From positions 248,001 through 312,000 of the forward strand of contig NZ_QAOG01000003.1 in assembly GCF_003050705.1 (NCBI RefSeq): a stretch of DNA of 64,000 bases, written 5' to 3'. The stretch is from Sphingomonas aurantiaca. GTDB lineage: Bacteria > Pseudomonadota > Alphaproteobacteria > Sphingomonadales > Sphingomonadaceae. How positions within the stretch are numbered: position 1 is the first letter of the stretch; every line of letters starts with the position of its first letter. The notes below the pieces were generated by a model. The model saw only the letters and a list, made by a program, of their open reading frames with translations. It was not told the DNA's origin and ran no database searches. The translations under genes and the position numbers were made by a program. This document shows positions 25,664 to 34,772 of this stretch, in pieces.

Positions 25664-26959
25664 ATGAACGACCAGCTCACCCCCAAGGCAATCGTCGCCG
25701 CGCTCGACGCCCACATCATCGGCCAGGCCGCCGCCAAGCGCGCGGTCGCGGTCGCAATGCGCAACCGCTGGCGCCGCCAGCAACTCAGCGAAGACCTCCG
25801 CGACGAGGTCACGCCCAAGAACATCCTGATGATCGGACCGACCGGCTGCGGCAAGACCGAGATCAGCCGCCGTCTGGCCAAGCTCGCCGATGCGCCGTTC
25901 GTGAAGGTCGAGGCGACCAAGTTCACCGAGGTCGGCTATGTCGGCCGCGACGTCGAGCAGATCGCCCGCGACCTCGTCGAGGAAGCCATTCGCCTCGAAA
26001 AGGAACGCCGCCGCGTCGCGGTGAAGGACAAGGCCGAGGAGGCGGCGATGGGTCGCCTGCTCGATGCGCTGGTCGGCAAGGATTCGAGCACCGCGACTCG
26101 CGAAAGCTTCAAGCAGCGCTTTCTCGACGGCCATCTGAACAGCGCCGAAGTCGAGATCGAGGTCGAGCAGGCGCCGACCACGCCGTTCGAGATCCCCGGC
26201 GGCGCGCCGCAGATGATCAATCTGGGCGAGATGATGAAGTCGTTCGGTGGCGGTCAGCAGCTCAAGCGCCGCAAGCTCACCGTCCATGCGGCATGGGACA
26301 AGCTCGTCGAGGAAGAGGCGGACAAGCGTCTCGACCAGGACGAGGTCAGCCGCGCGGCGCTCGCCGATGCGGAGGCCAACGGCATCGTCTTCCTCGACGA
26401 GATCGACAAGATCGCGGTCGCCGACGGCCGTGGCGGCTCTATCAGCCGCGAGGGTGTCCAGCGCGACCTCCTCCCGCTGATCGAGGGCACGACCGTCGCC
26501 ACCAAATACGGGCCGATGAAGACCGACCATATCCTCTTCATCGCGAGCGGCGCGTTCCATGTCGCCAAGCCGAGTGACCTGCTCCCCGAATTGCAGGGCC
26601 GCCTGCCGATCCGCGTCGAGCTGAAGGGCCTGACCGAGGCCGATTTCGTCGCGATCCTGTCGGACACCAAGGCGTCGCTGCCGCTCCAGTACAAGGCGCT
26701 GATCGCGACCGAAGGCGTCGGCATCGAGTTCACCGAAGACGGCATCGCCGCGATCGCACGCATCGCCGCCGAGGTGAATGCGGAGATCGAGAATATCGGC
26801 GCGCGCCGCCTGCAGACGGTAATGGAAAAGCTGCTCGAGGAAGTGAGCTACAACGCCGAGGATCGCGGCGGCTCGAACCTGGTCATCGACGGCGCATACG
26901 TCGACAGCCAGCTGAAAGAGATTGCGCGCAACACCGACCTCAGCCGCTTCGTGCTCTGA
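25664..26959 (+). CDS. hslU: ATP-dependent protease ATPase subunit HslU
   Basis: 431-residue AAA+ unfoldase that feeds HslV. Walker A is GPTGCGKT (58-65), Walker B is VFLDEID (242-248), and the I-domain lies between. The C-terminus (LSRFVL) is the conserved tail that docks in HslV and opens its pore. The ATG has an AGAAGG site; the frame is open upstream only through hslV and the repeat. Length is typical. Confidence 0.97.
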   Translation: MNDQLTPKAIVAALDAHIIGQAAAKRAVAVAMRNRWRRQQLSEDLRDEVTPKNILMIGPTGCGKTEISRRLAKLADAPFVKVEATKFTEVGYVGRDVEQIARDLVEEAIRLEKERRRVAVKDKAEEAAMGRLLDALVGKDSSTATRESFKQRFLDGHLNSAEVEIEVEQAPTTPFEIPGGAPQMINLGEMMKSFGGGQQLKRRKLTVHAAWDKLVEEEADKRLDQDEVSRAALADAEANGIVFLDEIDKIAVADGRGGSISREGVQRDLLPLIEGTTVATKYGPMKTDHILFIASGAFHVAKPSDLLPELQGRLPIRVELKGLTEADFVAILSDTKASLPLQYKALIATEGVGIEFTEDGIAAIARIAAEVNAEIENIGARRLQTVMEKLLEEVSYNAEDRGGSNLVIDGAYVDSQLKEIARNTDLSRFVL

Positions 26960-26963
26960 GCGT

Positions 26964-26985
26964 GGGGCGGGGGCCACCCCGCCCC
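26964..26985 (+). terminator. GC hairpin after hslU
   Basis: GGGGCGGGG/CCCCGCCCC forms a nine-pair stem five bases after the hslU stop. No T-tract follows, so it may be a stabilising hairpin rather than a classical intrinsic terminator. Confidence 0.35.
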
Positions 26986-26986
26986 C

Positions 26987-27053
26987 CCGTTCGTGCTGAG
27001 CGAAGTCGAAGCACCTGAGTCTCATGCCCTTCGACTACGCTCAGGGAGAACGG
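26987..27053. repeat. REP-like inverted repeat, family G2
   Basis: CCGTTCGTGCTGAGCGAAGT with CGAAGCAC on the left pairs with CCCTTCGACT, ACGCTCAGGG and GAACGG on the right. It is a common type of dispersed intergenic repeat, located between hslU and the nitroreductase. Confidence 0.75.
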
Positions 27054-27075
27054 GGTGGGATGCAAGGATAAGCCA

Positions 27076-27741
27076 ATGGACGTGACCGAAGCCATCGCCG
27101 CGCGCCGCTCCGTCCGAGGCTTCCTCGACACCCCCGTCGACCCCAACCTCCTCCACGACCTCGCCATAAAAGCATCCCGCGCAGCAACCGGCGGCAACCT
27201 CCAGCCCTGGCACATCGCCATCGTCCAGGGCGAGCCGATGACCCGCCTCAAGGCAACTATGGCCGAAAAGCTGGCCACCGGCGCCACCGAACAGCCCGCC
27301 TACGACATCTACCCGAAAGACCTGACCGCCCCCTACCGAGACCGCCGCTTCGCAGTCGGTGAGGCGATGTACGCAGAGCTCGGCATCCCGCGCGACGACA
27401 AGGCGGCGCGACGCGACTGGTTTGCCCGAAACTTTGCGTTCTTCGGCGCCCCCGCGGCCTATTTCTGCACCGTCGACCGGCGCATGGGCCCGCCGCAATG
27501 GTCGGACCTCGGCATGTACCTGCAAAACCTGATGCTGCTCGCGGTCGAAGCCGGCCTCGCCACCTGCCCGCAGGAATGCTGGGCGATGTACCCGGACACG
27601 CTCGGGCCGTTCCTAGCCATCCCCGAAGACCAGATGCTCTTCTGCGGCATGGCGATCGGCTACGAGGACAAGGACGCGCCGGCGAACCGCCTCCGCACGG
27701 AGCGCGCGGACACGAGCGAGTGGCTCACCACGATCGGCTGA
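27076..27741 (+). CDS. Nitroreductase family protein
   Basis: 221-residue FMN-dependent oxidoreductase. The N-terminal FMN contact RRSVRGFLD is followed by SRAATGGNLQPWH. The C-terminal block GLATCPQECWAMYP and the closing AIGYEDKDAPAN are typical of NfnB-like enzymes, which reduce nitro or quinone compounds with NAD(P)H. AAGGA lies eight bases before the ATG at 27076; the earlier ATG at 27055 is inside the REP end. Natural substrate is unknown. Confidence 0.9.
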   Translation: MDVTEAIAARRSVRGFLDTPVDPNLLHDLAIKASRAATGGNLQPWHIAIVQGEPMTRLKATMAEKLATGATEQPAYDIYPKDLTAPYRDRRFAVGEAMYAELGIPRDDKAARRDWFARNFAFFGAPAAYFCTVDRRMGPPQWSDLGMYLQNLMLLAVEAGLATCPQECWAMYPDTLGPFLAIPEDQMLFCGMAIGYEDKDAPANRLRTERADTSEWLTTIG

Positions 27742-27788
27742 TGCATTCGCCATGAAGCATCGCAAGGAACCTCAACCAACCCACTCCC

Positions 27789-27857
27789 GTCATCCTGACG
27801 AAAGTCAGGATCCAGAGCCAGTTACGATGCCCTCGGTACCCTGGATCCTGACTTCAG
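27789..27857. repeat. REPIN-like element, family B, truncated
   Basis: The complete left hairpin ATCCTGAC-GAAA-GTCAGGAT is followed by CCAGAG. The right arm begins GGATCCTGACTT but then stops matching and runs directly into the stop codon and last codons of the following minus-strand gene. Confidence 0.8.
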
Positions 27858-28120
27858 AGAACCACCGTCTGCGGCTTGGCGCCCTTGATCCCCGCAAGGA
27901 TCATCGCCTCCCACACCGCAGGGTCACCCGCCGCGGCCATCGCCCGGTCGGGTTCGCGCAGCGTGCGCAGCACCGCGAGCGCATCGGGAAGATAGTCGGC
28001 CCAGGCCGAATCGATCAGCTGCGACGCGGATTCGGCGTCGCCGCCCGCGTTCGCGCTGATCCGCTGGCCGGCCAGCACGCGCGCGATGCGCTCGGCGACC
28101 GGGGTAGTGGAAACGTCCAT
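27854..28120 (-). CDS. Conserved-looking small hypothetical protein
   Basis: 88 residues, acidic and Ala-rich, probably all-helical, with no signal peptide or membrane segment. Start chosen at the ATG at 28120 because GAGGAG lies seven bases upstream; an ATG two codons earlier overlaps that site. It has regular codon use and sits 54 bp downstream of the DEAD-box gene on the same strand. The segment GDPAVWEAMILAG suggests a small helical domain, but no family is recognised. Confidence 0.65.
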   Translation of the reverse strand: MDVSTTPVAERIARVLAGQRISANAGGDAESASQLIDSAWADYLPDALAVLRTLREPDRAMAAAGDPAVWEAMILAGIKGAKPQTVVL

Positions 28121-28174
28121 CAGCATTCTCCTCGCGGGCCGGTCTTACACCAAACCCGCGGGGCGATCGAATGC

Positions 28175-29599
28175 TTAGCGCGCCGAGCTCGGACCGGCGC
28201 CGCGACCAGGGCCACGGCCACCGCCGCCGGCCGGACGACCACCGCCGCCCTGACCACCGGGACGACCACCGCCCTGCGGACGACCGCCGCCGCCGCCACC
28301 CTGGCCGCCACGGCTCGCACCCGCATAGTTGCGGCCGGTGCTGCCGCCGGTTGCGCGCGGCGCATGCGTCGCACGCGGACGTGCCGGATCGCGCGGACGG
28401 TCGATCCGGACCTCGGGGTCCGCCCCCATCGTCTTGACGCGAGTCTGCTTGATCTGGTTCGACAGGTTGACGAAGTCGTCCGGCAGCGCGCGGACCGTCA
28501 CTTTCTGGCGCGTGATCCGCTCGATGTCGCGCAGATAGGCCTTCTCGTCATCCGCGCAGAACGCGACGGCGATGCCGCTGGCGCCCGCACGCGCGGTACG
28601 GCCGATGCGGTGGACATACTGCTCGGCCACGTTGGGCAGCTCGAAGTTGATGACGTGGCTGACGCCCGAGACGTCGATGCCGCGCGCGGCGATATCGGTC
28701 GCGATCAAAACCTTGACCTTGCCCTGCTTGAACTCGCCGAGCGCGCGCTCGCGCTGGCCCTGGCTCTTGTTGCCGTGGATCGCGTTCGAGGCGATGCCGT
28801 TGCCCGCGAGCAGCTTCACGACGCGGTCGGCGCCATGCTTGGTGCGCGTGAAGACGAGCGCACGGTCGATCGCCGGATCGCCCAGCGTGATCGTCAGCAG
28901 CGCCTGCTTTTCCGACTGGTTGCAGAAGGTGACATACTGGTCGACGCGCTCGGCGGTCGTCGCGGCGGGCTTCACCGAAACGGTCTTCGGGTCGAGCAGG
29001 AACTGCGAGGCGAGATCACGGATCGCGACGGGCATCGTCGCCGAGAAGAACAACGTCTGGCGCTTCTTCGGTAGCATGCGGACGATCTTCTTCAGCGCAT
29101 GGATGAAGCCCAGATCCATCATCTGGTCGGCTTCGTCGAGCACGAGGATCTCGATCATCGACAGGTTGCAGAAGCCCTGCTCGATCAGATCGATCAGGCG
29201 GCCCGGCGTGGCGACGAGGATGTCGACGCCGCGGCTGAGGTCCTGGCGGTTCTTGTTGATGCTGGTGCCGCCGAACACGGTGGTCACCGACATCTTGCTG
29301 AACTGGCCGTAGGCGCGCGCGCTGTCGGCGATCTGGCTGGCGAGCTCACGCGTCGGCGCGAGCACCAGCATGCGGCAATGCGTCGGCAGGACGCGCTTCT
29401 GGTTTTCGGTCAGCCGCTGGATCGAGGGGAGCACGAACGCGGCGGTCTTGCCGGTGCCGGTCTGCGCGATGCCGAGCAGATCGCCGCCCTCGAGCAGGAT
29501 CGGGATCGACTGTGCCTGGATCGGCGTCGGCTCGGTATAGCCCTTGGCTTCGAGCGCACGGACGAGCGGCTCGGCAAGGCCGAGGTTTGCAAATGACAT
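28175..29599 (-). CDS. DEAD-box ATP-dependent RNA helicase (RhlE-type)
   Basis: 474 residues. The Q motif is GYTEPTPIQAQSIP. Motif I is AQTGTGKT, Ia PTRELA, II DEAD, III SAT, and the C-terminal RecA domain has ARGIDV and HRIGRTARAG. A Gly/Arg/Pro-rich disordered tail (about the last 50 residues) ends the protein, as in cold-adaptation RhlE helicases. It likely remodels RNA in ribosome assembly or decay. The ATG at 29599 has GAGAG upstream. A leader of about 240 nt separates it from the regulator gene, a possible site of temperature or auto-regulation. Confidence 0.95.
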   Translation of the reverse strand: MSFANLGLAEPLVRALEAKGYTEPTPIQAQSIPILLEGGDLLGIAQTGTGKTAAFVLPSIQRLTENQKRVLPTHCRMLVLAPTRELASQIADSARAYGQFSKMSVTTVFGGTSINKNRQDLSRGVDILVATPGRLIDLIEQGFCNLSMIEILVLDEADQMMDLGFIHALKKIVRMLPKKRQTLFFSATMPVAIRDLASQFLLDPKTVSVKPAATTAERVDQYVTFCNQSEKQALLTITLGDPAIDRALVFTRTKHGADRVVKLLAGNGIASNAIHGNKSQGQRERALGEFKQGKVKVLIATDIAARGIDVSGVSHVINFELPNVAEQYVHRIGRTARAGASGIAVAFCADDEKAYLRDIERITRQKVTVRALPDDFVNLSNQIKQTRVKTMGADPEVRIDRPRDPARPRATHAPRATGGSTGRNYAGASRGGQGGGGGGRPQGGGRPGGQGGGGRPAGGGGRGPGRGAGPSSAR

Positions 29600-29837
29600 G
29601 AATGGTCTCTCAATAGATGCCGGGCTCGCGAATCCACGAAGCGGACGCACGAGGGGCGGTGGTGTTTTGACACCCCGCGTGAAAAGGGAAGCCCGTTGGA
29701 AACGACCGAGGCGGAGCTAAGACCGTAAAGGTCCAATCACGCTGCATTACGCCTCGATGCCGGCCATCTGGCGTATCGTGCCCCAAAAGTCAACCTCCGG
29801 CCCTATTCGGCACCGGTGTCGGGCTCGCCGGACGGGA

Positions 29838-30572
29838 TCAGGTGCGGATCTGGCCGAGGTGCAGATACCGCTCGTTGAACTCCGCGGCGTCGCGCAGCCG
29901 GGGCCAGTCGGTCACGCTCAACTGGCGCTTCTTGCGCGTGATCAGCCCGTCGGTCTCGAGCGATTTCAGCACGCGGTTGACGTGGACCGGCGTCAACCCG
30001 AGCGCATCGCCGAGCTGTTCCTGCGTCATCGGCAATTCATACGCCATCACGTCGCCGAGCATCGACGTCTTGAAGCGTACAGAAAACTCGCAGAGCAGAT
30101 GCGCCAGCCGGCTGCGCGCGTTGCGCCGCCCGACGTTGAGCAGCCATTCGCGGTGAATCGACGATTCCACCAGCGCATCGATCCACAAGGCCTGGCCAGC
30201 GGCGGGACACGCCTCGATGAACTGGCGAAGCGCGGCGATCGGCACCTCCGCCAGCGTCAGCCGGGTCAGCGCCTGGATGTCGTGATCGGATTCCTCGAGA
30301 AACAGGTTCTGCAGGTCGATGAATTCGCCGGGCAACAGGATCGACACGATCTCGCGCTCGCCATTGGGCGTCAGTTTCTGCCGGTAGGCCAGTCCGTCGA
30401 GAATGAACGCGCAACGGGTCGGGCGCTGGCCTTCGCGCAGCATGTAGGTCGACGCATCGATCGTCCTGACCTTGAACGGCAGCGCGGCGATCTTGGCGCG
30501 ATCGTCAGCGCTCATCGCCGTCCGCGTTTCGAACTTACGAACAACTTGTTCCGTCACGGTGGAAATGTCCAC
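29838..30572 (-). CDS. Crp/Fnr family transcriptional regulator
   Basis: About 244 residues. The N-terminal cyclic-nucleotide-like beta roll (about 25-120) contains LREGQRPTRCAFILDG. A long dimerisation helix follows. The C-terminal winged helix has the recognition segment TQEQLGDALGLTPVHVNRVLKSLE. The four cysteines of oxygen-sensing Fnr are absent. A GTG at 30572 preceded by GGAGAG five bases away is chosen; the frame is open 27 codons further up. Signal and targets are unknown. Confidence 0.88.
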   Translation of the reverse strand: MDISTVTEQVVRKFETRTAMSADDRAKIAALPFKVRTIDASTYMLREGQRPTRCAFILDGLAYRQKLTPNGEREIVSILLPGEFIDLQNLFLEESDHDIQALTRLTLAEVPIAALRQFIEACPAAGQALWIDALVESSIHREWLLNVGRRNARSRLAHLLCEFSVRFKTSMLGDVMAYELPMTQEQLGDALGLTPVHVNRVLKSLETDGLITRKKRQLSVTDWPRLRDAAEFNERYLHLGQIRT

Positions 30573-30760
30573 GTGCACTCTCCGCATCCAGGGCAGGAGC
30601 ACCCGTTTCTCGTCGTCTCCCTCACTGGGATAGCGCGTCGGGGGAAAGCGCACCTTATCCCAGGATTGGGCAGGTCAACAAAACCCATGTTATTATATTA
30701 CGCCGGAATGCGAGCAGGCTCACGCGCCGCCCGTGACCTCAGGCGCTAGGTCGGGCAGTT

Positions 30761-31015
30761 TCAGACTGGCGGTAAACCGGTATCCGGGCCGGGCTCGGTT
30801 ATCGTCACGTCGACGGCGAGCAGCACGCTCCCCGTTTCGTCGCGCACCGCGACGCGGAAGCACGCGCCATGCCGTACGATATCCGGATGGTCGCTCAGGT
30901 AATCGCCCGCGAATATGACCGCCTGGACGCGCGCATTTTCGTCGTCGGGCAGATCCGTGCCGTCTTCGTCGGGCGCATGTTTATGGTTGTCGATGTCGAA
31001 GAAGTATCTGGGCAT
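30761..31015 (-). CDS. Small DUF6894-type protein
   Basis: 84 residues beginning MPRYFFDIDNHKHAPDEDG, the characteristic start of a widespread alphaproteobacterial family of unknown function. Then comes LPDDENARVQAV and a beta-rich C-terminus. GAGGAAG lies about six bases before the ATG at 31015; five upstream codons starting at TTG are rejected. No membrane segment. Family name is from memory of the motif. Confidence 0.8.
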   Translation of the reverse strand: MPRYFFDIDNHKHAPDEDGTDLPDDENARVQAVIFAGDYLSDHPDIVRHGACFRVAVRDETGSVLLAVDVTITEPGPDTGLPPV

Positions 31016-31165
31016 GCTCGACTTCCTCAACCGTTACGCAAGCCTGTTCCTAACAGGCCGGCCGCCGCTCCGCTCTTACCAAAATCAGGTTTGATCGGCG
31101 CTCCATGCTCGACTTGAACCGCGCCCCGGGCGTAGGGTGCAGGCAAACACGAGAGGATCCGCCGC

Positions 31166-32182
31166 ATGAAACTGGCCAGCCTGAAGCACCCCGATGCCAC
31201 CCGCGGACGAGACGGTACGCTCGTCGTCGTCTCGAACGATCTCGCCTGGTATGCCGATGCCAGTCACATCGCGCCGACCTTGCAGGCCGCGCTCGACGAT
31301 TGGGATCGACTCTCGATCGATCTGAAGAATCTGTCGACCGATCTCGAGCATGAGATGATCCCGATGCGGCGCTTTCACGAGCATGACGCCGAGTCGCCAT
31401 TGCCGCGCGCCTATCAATGGGCCGACGGCTCGGCGTACGTGAACCATGTTGCGCTCGTACGGCAGGCGCGCGCCGCGGAGATGCCCGACAGCTTCTGGCA
31501 CGATCCGCTGATGTATCAGGGCGGCTCGGACGGGTTCCTGGGGCCGCGCGATCCGATCCCGCTCGGCGACGAGGCCTGGGGCTGCGACATGGAGGGCGAG
31601 GTGGTCGTCGTCACCGGCGACGTGCCGATGGGCGCGTCGCGGGACGAGGCACTGGCGGCGATCCTGCTAGTCGGCCTCACCAACGACGTCTCGTTGCGCA
31701 ACCTCATCCCCGGCGAACTCGGCAAGGGCTTCGGCTTCTTCCAGTCGAAGCCGGCGAGCGCGTTCTCGCCCGTCTTCGTCACGCCCGACTCGCTCGGCGA
31801 CTGGTGGCAGGGCGGCAAGCTGCACCGCAAGCTGATGGTCGACCTCAATGGCGTCCCGCTCGGTCGCGCCGAAGCCGGCGAGGACATGACGTTCGACTTC
31901 GGCACGCTGGTCGCGCACGCCGCCAAGACGCGCAAGCTCGGCGCGGGGACGATCGTCGGGTCGGGCACCGTCTCGAACCGTGGACCCGATGGTGGCCCCG
32001 GCAAGTCGATTTCGGAAGGCGGCGTCGGCTATTCCTGCCTCGCCGAAGTCCGCACGATCGAGACGATTACCGGCGGCAAGCCCGTCACGCCGTTCCTCAA
32101 AAAGGGCGACGTCGTCCGCATCTGGGCGGAGGACGACAAGCGCCATCCGATCTTCGGCGTGATCGAACAGACTGTCGAATAG
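31166..32182 (+). CDS. Fumarylacetoacetate hydrolase family protein
   Basis: 338 residues. A full FAH-type enzyme with the metal-binding region DMEGEVVVVTGDVP and the loop LTNDVSLRNLIPGELGKGFG. Further along come QSKPASAFSPVFVTPD and the C-terminal SGTVSNRG / GGVGYSCLAE blocks. Such enzymes cleave carbon-carbon bonds in aromatic or sugar-acid degradation. GAGAGGA precedes the ATG. It lies alone before the branched-chain dehydrogenase operon; substrate not assignable. Confidence 0.9.
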   Translation: MKLASLKHPDATRGRDGTLVVVSNDLAWYADASHIAPTLQAALDDWDRLSIDLKNLSTDLEHEMIPMRRFHEHDAESPLPRAYQWADGSAYVNHVALVRQARAAEMPDSFWHDPLMYQGGSDGFLGPRDPIPLGDEAWGCDMEGEVVVVTGDVPMGASRDEALAAILLVGLTNDVSLRNLIPGELGKGFGFFQSKPASAFSPVFVTPDSLGDWWQGGKLHRKLMVDLNGVPLGRAEAGEDMTFDFGTLVAHAAKTRKLGAGTIVGSGTVSNRGPDGGPGKSISEGGVGYSCLAEVRTIETITGGKPVTPFLKKGDVVRIWAEDDKRHPIFGVIEQTVE

Positions 32183-32201
32183 GCGGCACGCCACGCCATG
32201 T

Positions 32202-32251
32202 TTCCCCGCGCTGGCGGCGCCCCAGTCTGGGCGCCCGCCTTTGCGGGAGGC
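32202..32251. repeat. Degenerate family E REP-like element
   Basis: Contains GCCCCAGTCTGGGC, the central junction seen between paired arms in family E, and a right hairpin GCCCGCCTTTGCGGG. The left arm is eroded. It lies in the gap after the FAH-family gene. Confidence 0.5.
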
Positions 32252-32409
32252 CAAGGCGACGGAGGGGGATTGATGCAAGTGCCTCGCTTCACCCGAAAAA
32301 ATCCACGCGCGAGCCACCTGCCAGAAAATCCCCTCGCAATCGCGATTGAAATTTAATAACACGCTTCGGTAAGAGTGTTCCGCGGTCACAGCGGCCTCAT
32401 GGAGATGGA

Positions 32410-33705
32410 ATGACGATGGCAAGCGAGCATCCGCGCGCCAATTTGCAGCCGCTCACGCTGCATATCCCGGAGCCCAAGTTCCGCCCCGGCGACGCGGTGG
32501 ACTTCGCCGAAGTCGACGTGCCCCCCGCTGGCGAGGCACGCCGCCCCGACACCGCGGACAAGGCGTCCGACTTCACCGATCTCGCCTATACGCTGGTCCG
32601 CGTCCTCGACGACGACGGCAATGCAGTCGGCCCTTGGGATCCCAAGCTCTCGCCCGACGTGCTGCGCCGGATGCTGCGCAGCATGGCGCTGCTCCGCGCA
32701 TTCGACGAGCGCATGTTCCGCGCGCAGCGGCAGGGCAAGACCAGCTTCTACATGAAGGCGCTGGGCGAGGAGGCGGTCGCGGTCGCGGCGGCCTATGCGC
32801 TCGATTACGAGGACATGTGCTTCCCCTCGTATCGCCAGCAGGGGCTGTTGATCGCGCGGGGCTGGAGCCTCGTCGACATGATGAACCAGATCTATTCGAA
32901 CACGGCGGACAGGCTCGGCGGCAAGCAGCTGCCGATCATGTATTCGGTCAAGGAAGCCGGCTTCTTCTCGATCTCGGGCAACCTGACGACGCAATATCCC
33001 CAAGCCGTGGGCTGGGCGATGGCATCGGCGGCCAAGGGCGACACGCGGATCGCGGCGACCTGGTGCGGCGAAGGCTCGACCGCCGAGGGCGACTTCCATT
33101 CGGCGTGCACCTTTGCGGCGGTCTACCGCGCGCCGGTGATCTTCAACGTCGTCAACAACCAGTGGGCGATCTCCAGCTTCTCCGGGTTCGCGGGCGCCGA
33201 GGCGACGACGTTCGCGGCGCGCGCGGTTGGTTACGGCATCGCCGGGCTTCGGGTCGATGGGAACGATGCGCTGGCGGTGTACGCCGCGACGCAATGGGCC
33301 GCCGAGCGCGCGCGGACCAACCAGGGCCCGACGCTGATCGAGCATTTCACCTACCGCGCGGAAGGCCATTCGACCTCGGACGATCCGGGCCAGTATCGCA
33401 GCGAGGGCGAGCCCAATGCCTGGCCGCTCGGCGATCCGATCAAGCGTCTCAAGGATCACCTGATCGCGATCGGCGAATGGGACGATGCGCGCCACGCCGC
33501 GCAGGACAAGGAGCTCGCCGAACAGGTCAAGGCCGCGCAGAAAGAGGCCGAGAAGAACGGCATCCTCGGCCACGGCCTGCACCAGCCGCTCGAATCGCTG
33601 TTCGACGGCGTGTTCGAGGAGTTGCCCTGGCATCTGAAGGAGCAGCGTCAGCAGATGCTCGATGAGGAATCCGCATCCGGCCGCCCCTGGGATCGCAAGG
33701 CATGA
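32410..33705 (+). CDS. bkdA: Branched-chain 2-oxoacid dehydrogenase E1 alpha subunit
   Basis: 431 residues, thiamine-diphosphate subunit that decarboxylates the oxoacids of Val, Leu and Ile. It has the TPP motif GEGSTAEGDFHSACTFA ending in NNQWAIS. The phosphorylation-loop region YRAEGHSTSDDP is conserved. The long N-terminal extension (about 70 residues) is typical of BCKDH rather than pyruvate dehydrogenase. GGAG lies five bases before the ATG. The stop overlaps the E1 beta start by four bases, the first junction of a three-gene operon. Confidence 0.94.
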   Translation: MTMASEHPRANLQPLTLHIPEPKFRPGDAVDFAEVDVPPAGEARRPDTADKASDFTDLAYTLVRVLDDDGNAVGPWDPKLSPDVLRRMLRSMALLRAFDERMFRAQRQGKTSFYMKALGEEAVAVAAAYALDYEDMCFPSYRQQGLLIARGWSLVDMMNQIYSNTADRLGGKQLPIMYSVKEAGFFSISGNLTTQYPQAVGWAMASAAKGDTRIAATWCGEGSTAEGDFHSACTFAAVYRAPVIFNVVNNQWAISSFSGFAGAEATTFAARAVGYGIAGLRVDGNDALAVYAATQWAAERARTNQGPTLIEHFTYRAEGHSTSDDPGQYRSEGEPNAWPLGDPIKRLKDHLIAIGEWDDARHAAQDKELAEQVKAAQKEAEKNGILGHGLHQPLESLFDGVFEELPWHLKEQRQQMLDEESASGRPWDRKA

Positions 33706-34772
33706 GCGACATGATCGAAACACCCGTCTCGGACGCGTCGGATACCGGCGGCGAAACCACCCGCATGAACATGATCCAGGCGATCAACTCCGCCATGGAC
33801 ATCATGATGGAGCGCGATCCCGACGTGATCGTGATGGGCGAGGATGTCGGCTATTTCGGCGGCGTGTTCCGCGCGACCGCCGGGCTCCAGGCCAAGCATG
33901 GCAAGACGCGCGTGTTCGATACGCCGATCACCGAATGCGGGATCATCGGCGTCGCGGTCGGCATGGGCGCCTACGGCCTGCGCCCCGTCCCCGAGATCCA
34001 GTTCGCCGATTACATCTACCCCGCGCTCGACCAGCTCGTGTCCGAGGCGGCACGGCTGCGCTATCGCTCGGCGGGCGAGTTCACCTCGCCGATCACGGTT
34101 CGATCGCCGTTCGGCGGCGGTATCTTCGGCGGGCAGACGCACAGCCAGTCGCCTGAAGGGCTGTTCACGCACATGTCGGGGATCAAGACGGTCATTCCGT
34201 CGACGCCCTACGACGCGAAGGGCCTGCTGATCGCCGCGATCGAGGACAACGACCCGACGCTCTTCTTCGAACCCAAGCGCATCTATAACGGCCCGTTCGA
34301 CGGTTATTGGGATCGCCCGTCGCAGAACTGGTCGAAGCATCCCGCGGGCGAAGTGCCGACCGGCTATTACAAGATCGAGCTCGGCAAGGCGAAGATCGTC
34401 CGCGAGGGGCAGGCGCTCACGATCCTCGCTTATGGCACGATGGTGCACGTCTGCACCGCGGTCGTCGCCGAAGCCGGCATCGACGCCGAGATCGTCGATC
34501 TGCGCACGCTCGTGCCGCTCGATATCGAGACGATCGAGGCGTCGGTGAAGAAGACCGGGCGCTGCATGATCGTCCACGAGGCGACGCGCACCAGCGGGTT
34601 CGGCGCGGAGCTGTCGGCGATCGTCCAGGAACGCTGTTTCTACCATCTCGAGGCGCCGATCGAGCGCGTGACCGGGTTCGACACGCCGTACCCACACAGC
34701 CTCGAATGGGCCTATTTCCCAGGGCCGGTCCGCATCGGCGAAGCCCTCAAGAAGATCATGAAGGACGCATAA
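33702..34772 (+). CDS. bkdB: Branched-chain 2-oxoacid dehydrogenase E1 beta subunit
   Basis: 356 residues, transketolase-like beta chain. It has MGEDVGYFGGVFRAT, the TPP-contacting PITECGIIGVAVGMGAYGLRPV, and QFADYIYPALDQ. The C-terminal transketolase domain starts near LTILAYGTMVHV. It forms the alpha2beta2 E1 with the upstream gene product. Start overlaps the alpha stop (ATGA) and its stop overlaps the E2 start (TAATG), so all three are translationally coupled. Confidence 0.95.
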   Translation: MSDMIETPVSDASDTGGETTRMNMIQAINSAMDIMMERDPDVIVMGEDVGYFGGVFRATAGLQAKHGKTRVFDTPITECGIIGVAVGMGAYGLRPVPEIQFADYIYPALDQLVSEAARLRYRSAGEFTSPITVRSPFGGGIFGGQTHSQSPEGLFTHMSGIKTVIPSTPYDAKGLLIAAIEDNDPTLFFEPKRIYNGPFDGYWDRPSQNWSKHPAGEVPTGYYKIELGKAKIVREGQALTILAYGTMVHVCTAVVAEAGIDAEIVDLRTLVPLDIETIEASVKKTGRCMIVHEATRTSGFGAELSAIVQERCFYHLEAPIERVTGFDTPYPHSLEWAYFPGPVRIGEALKKIMKDA

